A stretch of DNA of 64,000 nucleotides from contig FCOD02000005.1 of assembly GCA_001544655.2 (NCBI GenBank), positions 1 through 64,000 of the forward strand. The letters run 5' to 3'. The DNA comes from Caballeronia turbans (GTDB lineage: Bacteria; Pseudomonadota; Gammaproteobacteria; Burkholderiales; Burkholderiaceae). Position numbers and translations under genes: made by a program. Under the pieces are notes generated by a model. It made no database searches. It was given only the letters and a program-made list of their open reading frames with translations, and was not told the origin of the DNA. Shown here in pieces: positions 34,865-43,113 of the stretch (positions are counted from its first letter, which is position 1; each line of letters opens with the position of its first letter).

Positions 34865-35854
34865 CTACGCGTTTAGAGAATGTTTGAGCGCATCCCGCGC
34901 GTTATTTGTCTTAGGGATGCGATGTTTATATGACGTTCGCGCCGGCTCGCGCGCGAGCGTGCCTTCGACGAACTCGCGCAGGAACGCAACCCACGTGCGG
35001 ATCTTCGCATCGAGATACTGGCGGGACGCATACATCGCGTAGATCGTCATGGTCTGCAGTTCCCATTCGGGCAACACGCGCACGAGCGCGCCGCTTTGCA
35101 GCCACGGGAGCGCGGCGAGCATCGGCAACGGGGCGATACCCAGGCCGTTCGACAAGGCGACGGCGAGCGCGTCGGCGGAATTGACGCGCAGCCGGCCGGG
35201 CTCGAGTTCCACTTCCACCTGTCCGCGCGGGCCTTCGAAGACCCATCGGTCGACCGGGAAGAAGGTCGTCACGAGTTGCAGGCACGTGTGATCGGTCAGA
35301 TCCTCGATGCGCTGCGGCGCGCCCGCGCGCTTCAGATAGCCGGGCGACGCGCAGAGCACGCTCGGCATCGAGCAGATTTTCGTGGAAACGAGCGCCGAGT
35401 CGGGCAGGGTGGACGTGGTGACTTGCAGGAAGACGTCGAAGCCTTCGTCGAGCATGTCGGGCACGTGCTGCGAGAGCGTCAGCTCGACGCGCACCTGCGG
35501 ATGCTCCTCCAGATAGCGCGTGAGCGCCGGCACGACGTAATGCTGGCCGAAGGTGATCGGCGCATGCATACGCAGCACGCCGCTCGGCGAAACCTGCGCG
35601 TCGCCCGCTTCGGCCTCGGAGAGATCGACGAGCTCGAGCACCTCCTTGCAGCGGGTCAGATAACGGTTGCCGGCGTCGGTGAGCGCGACGCGCCGCGTCG
35701 TGCGATTGAGAAGACGCGTGCGCAGATGCGTCTCGAGTTCGGTGACGGCGCGCGATGCCTGCGCCGTCGTAATGTCCATTTGCTGCGCCGCGATCGTGAA
35801 GCTCGCTGCTTCCGCCACGCGCGCAAAGATCCTCATGCTGCGCAGTAAGTCCAT
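34865..35854 (-). CDS. LysR-family transcriptional regulator
   Basis: A 329-residue LysR protein (MDLLRSMRIFARVAEAASFT). It has an N-terminal helix-turn-helix (about residues 18-60, ending RLLNRTTRRVALTDAGNRYL) and a C-terminal effector-binding domain. The group resembles the DsdC/CrgA-like regulators that act on neighbouring or divergent genes. It lies 90 bp upstream of tpsA in the same direction. A 17-bp dyad about 100 bp upstream of its own start could be its operator. The C-terminal tail (TSYKHRIPKTNNARDALKHS) is longer than usual. Confidence 0.9.
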   Translation of the reverse strand: MDLLRSMRIFARVAEAASFTIAAQQMDITTAQASRAVTELETHLRTRLLNRTTRRVALTDAGNRYLTRCKEVLELVDLSEAEAGDAQVSPSGVLRMHAPITFGQHYVVPALTRYLEEHPQVRVELTLSQHVPDMLDEGFDVFLQVTTSTLPDSALVSTKICSMPSVLCASPGYLKRAGAPQRIEDLTDHTCLQLVTTFFPVDRWVFEGPRGQVEVELEPGRLRVNSADALAVALSNGLGIAPLPMLAALPWLQSGALVRVLPEWELQTMTIYAMYASRQYLDAKIRTWVAFLREFVEGTLAREPARTSYKHRIPKTNNARDALKHSLNA

Positions 35855-35954
35855 TGGCCCGCCATCCGTTTGACGAAGCCGGAACTATCCCACGGCGGCA
35901 GAAGGGTGTGCAACCGGCGGCGTTTTCCGCACATTCGTTTCAGTGTTCACATCT

Positions 35955-35971
35955 GTTACAGGGCTTGTAAC
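35955..35971. promoter_or_regulatory. Candidate LysR-type operator
   Basis: GTTACA-GGGCT-TGTAAC is a perfect 6-bp dyad with a 5-base centre. Its size and symmetry suit LysR-family sites (T-N11-A type). It lies 101 bp from the lysR start and 99 bp from the divergent secreted-protein start. Confidence 0.45.
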
Positions 35972-36069
35972 TCAGCGGGCAAGAGGCGCGGCTACTATCG
36001 ATTCATGGCTGCATGCGAATTCAGGATCGCATCGCGGTCTGCTTGATCGACTTCTCGGAAGAGGACGAA

Positions 36070-36396
36070 ATGAATATCAGGAGCTTGGTCGGGATCGGAG
36101 TCGCGTTGTCGGCGGGCCTCGTTTGCGAAGCCGCGTCGGCGGGCGTGAATGTCGGTGTAAATCTCGGGGTGCCGGTCGCGCCGGTCTATGCGGCGCCGGT
36201 GTATGCCGCGCCTGCGCCCGTTTATCAGGCGCCGCCGCCTCCGCCAGTCGTGTATCAGCCGGCGCCGGTCGTCGTCACGCCTGCGCCCGCGGTTGTCGTC
36301 GGCTGGCATGGCGACCGGTACTGGGATGGTTATCGCTACTGGGGACGCCGCGACTGGTATGCGCATCACGGCGGCTATGGCTATCGCCACTGGTAA
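36070..36396 (+). CDS. Secreted Pro/Val- and Tyr/Trp-rich small protein
   Basis: From ATG 36070 (MNIRSLVGIGVALSAGLVCE; GAAGAGG upstream) the protein has 108 residues. A signal peptide ends near AASA-GV. A Pro/Val/Ala repeat region follows (APVYAAPVYAAPAPVYQAPP), then an aromatic tail with RYWDGYRYWGRRDWY and HHGGYGYRHW. This pattern is common in small envelope proteins of Burkholderiaceae, without known function. A similar short lipoprotein gene follows 30 bp later. Confidence 0.72.
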   Translation: MNIRSLVGIGVALSAGLVCEAASAGVNVGVNLGVPVAPVYAAPVYAAPAPVYQAPPPPPVVYQPAPVVVTPAPAVVVGWHGDRYWDGYRYWGRRDWYAHHGGYGYRHW

Positions 36397-36426
36397 GCCG
36401 AAGACAACCGGAAGCAGGGCATCATC

Positions 36427-36660
36427 ATGAAAAATTCAATTCGAACTCGAACCAGGGCGCTGATCGCGCCTGTCGCATTGGTGCTGGCCGCGGGGCTCGG
36501 CGGTTGCGTCTATGCGCCGCCTTATGGCTATGCGCCCGCGCCGGCGTATGGCTACGCGCCCGCTTATGGCTACGGATATGGGCCCGGGTATTACACGGCG
36601 CCGTCGGTGTCGCTCGGCATCGGCTTTTCTAACGGCGGCGGACACTGGCACGGGCGTTGA
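36427..36660 (+). CDS. Small Tyr/Gly/Pro-rich lipoprotein
   Basis: A 77-residue protein with a lipoprotein signal ending LGGC (Cys27). A tail built from GYAPAPAYGYAPAYGYGYGP follows, ending GGGHWHGR. The Ala-Pro-Tyr-Gly repetition parallels the preceding gene, so the two may have arisen together or share a surface. No strong ribosome binding site is seen. Function unknown. Confidence 0.68.
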   Translation: MKNSIRTRTRALIAPVALVLAAGLGGCVYAPPYGYAPAPAYGYAPAYGYGYGPGYYTAPSVSLGIGFSNGGGHWHGR

Positions 36661-36717
36661 AGCGGCTCGAGACGAAGTGGAACGCCCGTTGCTGCGTTTT
36701 CCCAGACTCTTGGGAGA

Positions 36718-37257
36718 ATGCGCGAGATGGCTGAACAAACCGCAAACCTGCTCGCGCAAGGCGCGCGCTGCGAACACTTCATGCTGCCGCCCAACGGCTG
36801 GGTGCCGAACAATTCACGTCTGCCGGTACTCGTATGGCGCGGCGCGGTCGATCCGAAAGGCGATTGCGCCGCGCGTTTCGAAGCCTTGTTCGCGCAGAAC
36901 GGCTGGCCGCCGCAATGGCGCGACAGCGTTTTCGACTATCACCATTTTCATTCGACGGCGCATGAGGCGCTCGGCATTGCTTCCGGCGACGCTGAGCTTA
37001 TTCTCGGCGGTCCGCACGGCCGCGTGATCGCAGTCAGCGCCGGCGATGCGCTCGTTCTCCCCGCCGGCACCGGCCATTGTCTGCTGACGGCAGGCCGCCG
37101 ATTTCAGGTGGTCGGCGCGTATCCGCCCGGCCAGCAGTGGGATATTCGGCGCGATGCGATCAGCGAGGCCGAGCGCATCGCGATGGAAGCGTTGCCTTTC
37201 CCGAGCAGCGATCCGGTTGCCGGAGAAGACGGGCCGCTCGCACGTCACTGGCACTGA
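36718..37257 (+). CDS. Cupin-domain protein
   Basis: A 179-residue protein whose central segment is a small cupin. Motif 1 is HFHSTAHEALGIASGDAEL and motif 2 is SAGDALVLPAGTGHCLLTAG, with the usual His/Glu/His metal ligands. The N-terminal LPPNGWVPNNSRLPVLVWRG is conserved in the uncharacterised sugar-like cupins (YjlB type). GGGAG overlaps the first ATG closely, so MAEQTANL at 36727 may be the true start. It is convergent with the DMT gene, 5 bp apart. Confidence 0.8.
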   Translation: MREMAEQTANLLAQGARCEHFMLPPNGWVPNNSRLPVLVWRGAVDPKGDCAARFEALFAQNGWPPQWRDSVFDYHHFHSTAHEALGIASGDAELILGGPHGRVIAVSAGDALVLPAGTGHCLLTAGRRFQVVGAYPPGQQWDIRRDAISEAERIAMEALPFPSSDPVAGEDGPLARHWH

Positions 37258-37262
37258 CCGCC

Positions 37263-38213
37263 TCAGGCCTTACTTTCCTTCGCGCACGACGTCCGGCGCG
37301 CGCCGAGCAACGGCACGCGCTTGACGACGCCCGTTGCGAGCGCGGTGCCGATCAGCACGATCGAACACGCCACCGCCATCCCCACTGACACACGCTCGGC
37401 GAGAAACAGCGCGCCCCACAGGATCCCGAAGATCGGAATCAGAAAGGTCACCGTGATCGCGCGCGCAGGCCCAGCCACCGCGATGAGATGGAAGAACATC
37501 ATGTAGGCGACACCGGTGCACGCGACGCCCAGTCCGAGCACCGCGCCCCACGCGTGCAGCGATACCGTCCCCGCGGGCCAGAAGAAGAGCGCGAACGGCA
37601 GGAGCACGAGCGTGGCCGCGCTCATCGTGCCGGCGGCGACCGTCAGCGAATCGACGCCCATCAGATGCTTTTTCGTATAGCTCGCGGCCACGCCGTAACT
37701 CGCGGACGCCGCGAGCGCGGCCAGCGCGGCGAGCGCGGTGGTCATCGGCGAAACGGGCGCGGCGCTCGCGTCGTGCGCGAACATCTGGTTCCAGACGAGC
37801 GCGAGCACGCCGGCGAAACCGATCGCGAGGCCGGCCACGCGCATGCCCGTGAGCCGGTCGTTGAGCCATAGGTACGCGACGAGCGCGCCCCAGAGCGGCG
37901 TCGTCGCGTTGATGACGGACGTGACGCCCGCCGATAACGTCAGCTCCGCATACGCGAACAGACAGAACGGCGCGGCAGAGTTGAGCACGCCCACGACGAT
38001 AAGCGGCCAAGCGCGCTCGCGCATCGTCGAGAAAGCCTGTCGCGCCGTGCCGCGCAAGGCGAGCATCAGAAGCAGAAATAACGCGCCGATGCCGACGCGC
38101 AATGCCATCAGCGGCGCGACGCCGAGATCGGTCACGCCGACGCGGATGAACAGGAACGAGCCGCCCCACAGCGCGGCGAGGATGAACAGTTGAGCGAGAT
38201 TGACGGGCTTCAT
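37263..38213 (-). CDS. DMT-superfamily transporter (EamA domains)
   Basis: A 316-residue protein with ten predicted helices. MKPVNLAQLFILAALWGGSF is the classic first EamA helix, and VTFLIPIFGILWGALFLAER the ninth. It ends in a short basic tail. It is the third DMT transporter in the window. Its start faces a 356-bp intergenic region containing an inverted repeat. Substrate unknown. Confidence 0.88.
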   Translation of the reverse strand: MKPVNLAQLFILAALWGGSFLFIRVGVTDLGVAPLMALRVGIGALFLLLMLALRGTARQAFSTMRERAWPLIVVGVLNSAAPFCLFAYAELTLSAGVTSVINATTPLWGALVAYLWLNDRLTGMRVAGLAIGFAGVLALVWNQMFAHDASAAPVSPMTTALAALAALAASASYGVAASYTKKHLMGVDSLTVAAGTMSAATLVLLPFALFFWPAGTVSLHAWGAVLGLGVACTGVAYMMFFHLIAVAGPARAITVTFLIPIFGILWGALFLAERVSVGMAVACSIVLIGTALATGVVKRVPLLGARRTSCAKESKA

Positions 38214-38569
38214 GGCGGGCTTCGCAAAAGGAGTCGGGAGGCGAAGCCATCGTATCGGCGTGTGGCGGCCCGACGTTTCGGCCCGGCGTGAAACGAAAGA
38301 TGCAGCGCTGCCGGCGTGGTTTCGGCTTCGCCGCTTCTTTCGGGACGCTCGCCCGGCTTCGCTCTACGCCGGCATCGTAGGCGCGTGCGCTTACGCCGAC
38401 AAACGAGCAATTCTCACCGTTATGTGAGAAAAATTGCCATGCGCGGCACGGGGTGCGTGGCGGCTTGCACGCGGGTTGCCGGCATGTGGATTCGGTGCGA
38501 CTCTTGCTGTATTGAAAGTTGGATAGCGGATGTTGCAATGCGACGGACGCAGTCAACCGGAGAAAAGCC
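38214..38569. other. Intergenic region with a hairpin-like inverted repeat
   Basis: This 356-bp divergent gap contains TTCTCAC-CGTTAT-GTGAGAA at 38411-38430, flanked by GCAA and TTGC. The arms nearly extend (3-base slip). It could be an operator for either divergent gene. I see no gene here: the in-frame extension of the next gene (MDSGCC) has no ribosome binding site. Confidence 0.5.
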
Positions 38570-39034
38570 ATGGACAATGCAAACGGCAGCGCATCCCCGA
38601 TTCATTCGATGCAGGCGGGCGATCCGCCGCTCACCCGCAAGTCGGTCGAAAGCGCGATGGAAGCGGCGCTCGCGCCCGGCATGGCGCACGGACAGGGCGC
38701 GAGCGTGACGCCGCTTACGCCGGCCACGGCGCACGAGCCGGCGGCGTACGCGCCGTATCACGTGCACGGCAGCGTGCTCGAAGGCGGCGACAGCCCGACC
38801 GTGCTCGCGCAGCCCGCCGCCACGACGTCCGCGGGGCTGGGCAGTCAGTATCATCCGTCCCGGCCTATGCCGCGCCGCGCGCGCGCCGTGCTGGCGGGCG
38901 CTCAGGATGTCGTCGCGACACGTTATCGGCAGGCAAGGGAAGGCACCGATGACTACGTCCACGAAAATCCCTGGAAGTCGATCGCGCTGGCGGCGGTCGG
39001 CGGCTTGATCGTCGGTCTGCTGGCCGCGCGTTGA
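38570..39034 (+). CDS. DUF883/ElaB/YqjD-family inner-membrane protein
   Basis: From ATG 38570 (MDNANGSASPIHSMQAGDPP; CGGAG upstream) the protein has 154 residues. The C-terminal third has the DUF883 pattern: ATRYRQAREGTDDYVHENPW, then KSIALAAVGGLIVGLLAAR as a terminal helix. E. coli ElaB/YqjD bind ribosomes at the membrane in stationary phase. The N-terminal 90 residues are low-complexity and unlike the enterobacterial proteins. Confidence 0.82.
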   Translation: MDNANGSASPIHSMQAGDPPLTRKSVESAMEAALAPGMAHGQGASVTPLTPATAHEPAAYAPYHVHGSVLEGGDSPTVLAQPAATTSAGLGSQYHPSRPMPRRARAVLAGAQDVVATRYRQAREGTDDYVHENPWKSIALAAVGGLIVGLLAAR

Positions 39035-39139
39035 ACGAGCCGCCGACCGGGTTCTCGCGGCTCCTCGCGGATGACAGCGGGCCTCATCCTTGCTGAACTA
39101 GAGGTATCGGCATGTGCTTTTTCGCGGTGCCGGGCCGAC

Positions 39140-39595
39140 ATGGAAGAACGTTCGTACGACATCCGCACCGAGAAGTGCGAAATATTCAACCCGGTCACCA
39201 CCGCGCTCGCCGGTCCGCGAAGGGTGTTGTTCGTACATTCGGAAACGAACGTCGGCGATTCGTTCGCGCTGCTGCTCGCGATGCGCGGGTTCGAGGCTTT
39301 GCAGATCGGCAATGCGCCCGGCGTCCTTCAGTTTCTCTGCAACTGGCGGCCCCAAGTGCTGTTCGTCGATACGCTCATCGGTGACGCGCACGATCACGCG
39401 TTGGCGCGCGCGCTGCGCGTCGCATTGACGGCGGATCGGATGGAAGGCGAAGTCGAGTTGCTGATCGCGCTGGCCGCCGATGCCCAACGCGACCCGCGCG
39501 ATGCGCTCTGTGCCGCCGGCTACGACGGCTTTTGCAGAACGCCCTGTCCGGTATGGTGGATGATCGACGTACTGAAGTGCTTCTATGCCGATTGA
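39140..39595 (+). CDS. Degenerate response-regulator receiver-like protein
   Basis: From ATG 39140 (MEERSYDIRTEKCEIF) the protein has 151 residues. It follows the receiver fold: RRVLFVHSETNVGDSFALLL resembles the beta1-alpha1 part, and PQVLFVDTLIGD places an Asp where the phosphorylated Asp would be. The acidic pair after beta1 is replaced by His/Ser, and no clear Lys is seen near the end (GYDGFCRTPCP). It may therefore be a non-phosphorylated receiver. No output domain is attached. No kinase lies nearby. Confidence 0.55.
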   Translation: MEERSYDIRTEKCEIFNPVTTALAGPRRVLFVHSETNVGDSFALLLAMRGFEALQIGNAPGVLQFLCNWRPQVLFVDTLIGDAHDHALARALRVALTADRMEGEVELLIALAADAQRDPRDALCAAGYDGFCRTPCPVWWMIDVLKCFYAD

Positions 39596-39636
39596 CGCAG
39601 GCGGCCGGCCGACGAGCCGCCGCCCGACCCTATGCT

Positions 39637-39912
39637 TCAGACCGCCCGGGATGCCTTGAAATCGCTGGTTTCCAGTTCGACTGACTGGCCGTGGTTGCGC
39701 TCGAGCGCTCGCCGGGCCGCGTCTTCTATTTGCACGCGTCCTCCTTCGAACGCGGAGAGGAGGTCGTGCGACGACGTCCCGCTGTTGCCGAAGTGATCGT
39801 TGAGCGCATCGAGGGAGACGCTGCACCATACCTCGCGGCCGTCCACGCTGGCCTCGAAAGCGACACGCGCTGCCGCCACGACATGACGCCGCCCGCTGAA
39901 CTCTATCGTCAT
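39637..39912 (-). CDS. DUF1488-family small protein
   Basis: A 91-residue protein from ATG 39912 (MTIEFSGRRHVVAAARVAFE). AGGAGG lies 9 bases upstream; an in-frame GTG falls inside that site and is unlikely. The pattern FEASVDGREVWCSVSLDAL followed by HFG fits DUF1488, a family of about 85-95 residues without known function. It is convergent with the receiver-like gene. Confidence 0.75.
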   Translation of the reverse strand: MTIEFSGRRHVVAAARVAFEASVDGREVWCSVSLDALNDHFGNSGTSSHDLLSAFEGGRVQIEDAARRALERNHGQSVELETSDFKASRAV

Positions 39913-40121
39913 CCTTATCACCTCCTGTTATCCGATCGGAACACGTTAAGCGCAATCACCGCGAAAACCGCAACTGTCAGCGGCCCGCGATGGCGATGCC
40001 CTCGACTGCGCGCGGCCTTGCACACCGCGCATCGTCGTTTTGCATGATACGCCCGCCATGCGCGGGACGTTCGGCACGGTGGCTTTGCAATGGCCGTGCC
40101 CGCGGTGGCGGCGTAGCGGGG

Positions 40122-40346
40122 CTAGCGGCAGCAGAAGCAGCCGCCTCGATGCGACATGCCGTAGCTGCCGGCACCCTCCGCGACGTCGCCGGATGAACTC
40201 GCGCCGCCCACGCTCGGTGCGCCGATGGTCACGCGTGCCGCCGTCGCGCCGCAGTGCGGACAGGCCGCGGGATCGTCGCGCTCGGCGATGCGGCGGACGG
40301 CTTCGAATGCGCCGCAATCCGCGCACTCGTAATCGTAGACAGGCAT
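40122..40346 (-). CDS. FmdB-type zinc-ribbon protein
   Basis: From ATG 40346 (MPVYDYECADCGAFEAVRRI) the protein has 74 residues. Cysteines at 8, 11, 29 and 32 form the FmdB/Zn-ribbon knuckle (CADC...CPHC). A Gly/Ser-rich linker and a C-terminal SHRGGCFCCR with three more cysteines follow. Members are often named putative regulators of formamidase or acetamidase, but none of those enzymes is near. An in-frame ATG 12 bases upstream is less likely. Confidence 0.8.
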   Translation of the reverse strand: MPVYDYECADCGAFEAVRRIAERDDPAACPHCGATAARVTIGAPSVGGASSSGDVAEGAGSYGMSHRGGCFCCR

Positions 40347-40507
40347 GACGTTTTCCATTCGAAGAAGATCGCTGATCCAGTCAGTCTAGCAATCGAGACG
40401 CCAGCGCTTTTGTTCCGGCTGTGAAAAGGCCGTGGCACCTTCATTGCTCGAATGAAACGGATCAATCGGGAATCAATCGGGAATCAACTGCTCAGGAGGC
40501 CATTCTC

Positions 40508-41053
40508 ATGAATCGCAATGCAAAACTGCGCACGACACTCGCTGCGGCGCTCATCGCGACGCTGCCGCTCGGCGCGCTCGCACAAACAGAGGCGGCAAGC
40601 ACGACCATGGCGAACGACCTGGCGCCCGTGGACAAGGCGTTCGTGCAGGCGGCGTCGGCGGCGGGATCGACCGAGATCGACGCCGCCAAGCTCGCCACGA
40701 AGCAATCGCAGGACAAGGACGTAAAAAGCTTCGCCCATCACATGATGGCCGATCACACCAAGCTCGCGATGCAGTTGAAGATGGCCGCGCCGCACGGCGT
40801 CACGGTGCCGAGGAACAACTCCGATACGTCGGTGCTCGACTCGCTGAAGCCGTTGCACGGCAAGGAATTCGATACCGCGTACATCCAGAAGGTGGGCGTG
40901 CAGGGGCATGAGGAGGCGGTGCAGGTCTTCCAGAAGGAGGCGAACGAAGGCCAGAACGCGAAGCTCAAGCAGGCCGCGCAAAAAGCGCTGCCGACGATTC
41001 AGCAGCACCTGAAAATGGCGCAGGATTTAGCCGCGAAGAAGGGCGCGCAGTAA
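40508..41053 (+). CDS. DUF4142-domain secreted protein
   Basis: From ATG 40508 (MNRNAKLRTTLAAALIATLP), AGGAGG is 9 bases upstream, and the protein has 181 residues. A signal peptide ends at LAQTEA. The DUF4142 four-helix ferritin-like fold follows, with KAFVQAASAAGSTEIDAAKL and KSFAHHMMADHTKLAMQLK. The His/Asp cluster HHMMADH is conserved in the family. Such proteins sit in the periplasm and appear under stress; their metal content is unknown. Convergent with the carbonic-anhydrase gene. Confidence 0.87.
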   Translation: MNRNAKLRTTLAAALIATLPLGALAQTEAASTTMANDLAPVDKAFVQAASAAGSTEIDAAKLATKQSQDKDVKSFAHHMMADHTKLAMQLKMAAPHGVTVPRNNSDTSVLDSLKPLHGKEFDTAYIQKVGVQGHEEAVQVFQKEANEGQNAKLKQAAQKALPTIQQHLKMAQDLAAKKGAQ

Positions 41054-41064
41054 AGCGACGACGT

Positions 41065-41087
41065 GCCGCGCGTGGAGCACGCGCGGC
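41065..41087. terminator. GC-rich hairpin between convergent genes
   Basis: GCCGCGCGT (41065-41073), loop GGAGC, ACGCGCGGC (41079-41087), a perfect 9-bp stem. No T-run follows on either strand, so intrinsic termination is uncertain, though the position between two convergent stop codons fits. Confidence 0.4.
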
Positions 41088-41099
41088 GTCGCGCGAGCA

Positions 41100-41798
41100 T
41101 CAGCGCGCGTCCTTGCGCAGCATGCGCAGGCGCGCTTCTTCCAGCGATTCGAACTTGCTGTCGGCTTCGTCGAAGACCGACACCTTGCCGCGTCCGATGT
41201 CGTAGACCCAGCCCTGCACCTGGAGCTTGCCGAGCGCGAGCCTGCCGGCGACCGCCGGATGCGTGCGCACGTGAGTGAGTTGGAGGCGGATGTTCTCCTC
41301 GACCATCGCCTGGACGATGCGCTCTTCTTCCAGCTTTCTCGCCATCACGACGCTGCGTGCGGCTTCGGCATTGCGCAGCCACGCATGGACGGTAGGCATT
41401 TCATCGGCGATTGTTGCACCGGACGCGAGGCCTTTCATCGCGCCGCAGTCCGAATGCCCGCAAATCACGATTTGCCGCACGTTGAGCGCGAGCACCGCAT
41501 ATTCCACGACCGCCGATACGCCGCCGAGCATTTCGCCATAGGCCGGCACAATATTTCCGATGTTGCGGCATACGAAGAGTTCGCCGGGGCGCGTCTGCGT
41601 GATCATTTCCGGCGAGACGCGGGAATCCGCGCAGGTGATGAAGAGTGTGTGCGGTGCCTGCCGCCGCGCTAGGCTCTTGAAAAGGGCTTCGCTGTCGGGG
41701 AAAACGAGGCGGCTGAATTCATCGGCGCCTTGCAGCAGATACAGGAGATCGGGCGCTTCGGCGCCGCCGCGTTCTTCGCTCATCGATTTGTCGGGCAT
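41100..41798 (-). CDS. Beta-class carbonic anhydrase
   Basis: A 232-residue protein from ATG 41798 (MPDKSMSEERGG); a longer in-frame N-terminus (MKRRASRAPQ) has no site upstream, and MSEERGG at 41783 is also possible. Zinc ligands and the active-site dyad are clear: Cys56 and Asp58 in ITCADSRVSPE, His115 and Cys118 in ICGHSDCGAMKG. It interconverts carbon dioxide and bicarbonate. It is monocistronic and 260 bp from the next gene on the other strand. Confidence 0.94.
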   Translation of the reverse strand: MPDKSMSEERGGAEAPDLLYLLQGADEFSRLVFPDSEALFKSLARRQAPHTLFITCADSRVSPEMITQTRPGELFVCRNIGNIVPAYGEMLGGVSAVVEYAVLALNVRQIVICGHSDCGAMKGLASGATIADEMPTVHAWLRNAEAARSVVMARKLEEERIVQAMVEENIRLQLTHVRTHPAVAGRLALGKLQVQGWVYDIGRGKVSVFDEADSKFESLEEARLRMLRKDAR

Positions 41799-42059
41799 CG
41801 TGGGGCCTTTGGTGTGCGGTTGCGGCGCGCGCGACGCGCGCCGTTTCAAACCGAGAGCTTGCGGGGTTTTGAGATGGATCGCAAGTGTGTACCGCTCCGA
41901 GCACGCGTGAGCAGTCTATGCGCGCCCGCGCTGCCAATCCTCCGATGTGTGCCGCTTACTTCGGGTTTTCCGAACTGAAGCGCTCAAAATCTCCCATTTT
42001 TCGATCTCGATTCTTCCGTTAGATTGACTTTCATTGAAAGCAATCAGAAAGGAATCGAC

Positions 42060-42371
42060 ATGAAATGCCCCGTGTGCCCCGATACCGAACTGCTCATGAC
42101 CGTGCGCGAGGGCATCGAGATCGACTATTGCCCGCAATGCCGCGGCGTATGGCTCGACCGTGGAGAACTCGATCAGATCATCCGGCGCGCGGCGCAGGCG
42201 TCGGCGGCCGAAGCGCAGGCGGGCGGACGCGAGGAGTGGCACGAGCGCGGCCACGAGCGCGAGCACCGCACCCATCGCCACGACGACTATCAATACGGCG
42301 ATCAGCGCGGCAAGCGTGAACACGCGCGTCGCAAGAAATCGTTTCTCGGTGACCTTTTCGATTTCGATTGA
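42060..42371 (+). CDS. TFIIB-type zinc-ribbon protein
   Basis: A 103-residue protein from ATG 42060 (AAAGGA upstream). Cys3, Cys6, Cys24 and Cys27 form a zinc ribbon (MKCPVCPDTE...DYCPQCRGVWLDRGELDQII), the core of the zf-TFIIB family. A long His/Arg/Glu-rich stretch (HERGHEREHRTHRHDD) and a short KKSFLGDLFDFD tail follow. The tail pattern (SFL..LFDFD) is usual for this group. Function unknown; it precedes a CBS gene by 67 bp. Confidence 0.88.
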   Translation: MKCPVCPDTELLMTVREGIEIDYCPQCRGVWLDRGELDQIIRRAAQASAAEAQAGGREEWHERGHEREHRTHRHDDYQYGDQRGKREHARRKKSFLGDLFDFD

Positions 42372-42438
42372 ACGCGAAAACATGAGGCTCATGGGCAGGC
42401 TTTGAAACGCTACGGAAAACAGCAACGGAGAACGGCAA

Positions 42439-42945
42439 ATGTCAACGGTGAAGCAAGTCCTGAAGGCGAAAAGCGACATGACGGTACACACCATCGACGC
42501 GGAGGCGAGCGTGTACGAAGCAGTGGCGCAGATGTCGCGGGCGGAAGTGGGCGCGCTCGTCGTCATGGTGGGCGACGCGGTGTGCGGCATCGTCACCGAG
42601 CGCGACTATGCGCGCAAGGTGATCCTGCAGGACAAGGCCTCACGCACGACCACGGTGTGCGAAATCATGACCGCGCCCGTGATGGCCGTGAGACTCGGAA
42701 CGAACACCGACGAATGCATGGCGCTGATGACGCGGCACCGCATTCGTCATCTGCCGGTGATCGAGGGCGGAGGGCTCGTCGGCATGATTTCGATCGGCGA
42801 CATGGTGCGGCATCTGATCGAGGAACAGCAGTTCGCCATCGACCAGCTGGAAAGTTACGTGCGCGGCCCGCGCCACGACATGCCGACGTGCGCGCTCACG
42901 CGGCGCAGCCCGATTCCGCAGACGCTCGCGGCGCGCTTCGCGTAG
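42439..42945 (+). CDS. Tandem CBS-domain protein
   Basis: The 168-residue protein has two CBS repeats (about residues 1-62 and 73-135). GALVVMVGDAVCGIVTERDY and IRHLPVIEGGGLVGMISIGD contain the beta-strand/loop that binds the adenosyl ligand. Stand-alone CBS pairs of this size sense AMP, ATP or NAD(H), or bind RNA, and often accompany stress genes. The tail (RGPRHDMPTCALTRRSPIPQ) is basic and probably disordered. Confidence 0.9.
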   Translation: MSTVKQVLKAKSDMTVHTIDAEASVYEAVAQMSRAEVGALVVMVGDAVCGIVTERDYARKVILQDKASRTTTVCEIMTAPVMAVRLGTNTDECMALMTRHRIRHLPVIEGGGLVGMISIGDMVRHLIEEQQFAIDQLESYVRGPRHDMPTCALTRRSPIPQTLAARFA

Positions 42946-43113
42946 TGGATCGGGTTTGATCGGCTGTCCGCGGTTGGGCGAGTATGAAGCCGGCCGCGGA
43001 TAGTTGGTCAGGAACGCTGACGTTTTCGAGCGCGGCAATCGTCGAGGTCGTGCTTTGCAGCGGCGCAGGGCGGGGCCAGCCGGCAACGCATCGCTAACCC
43101 GTTTGCACGACCG

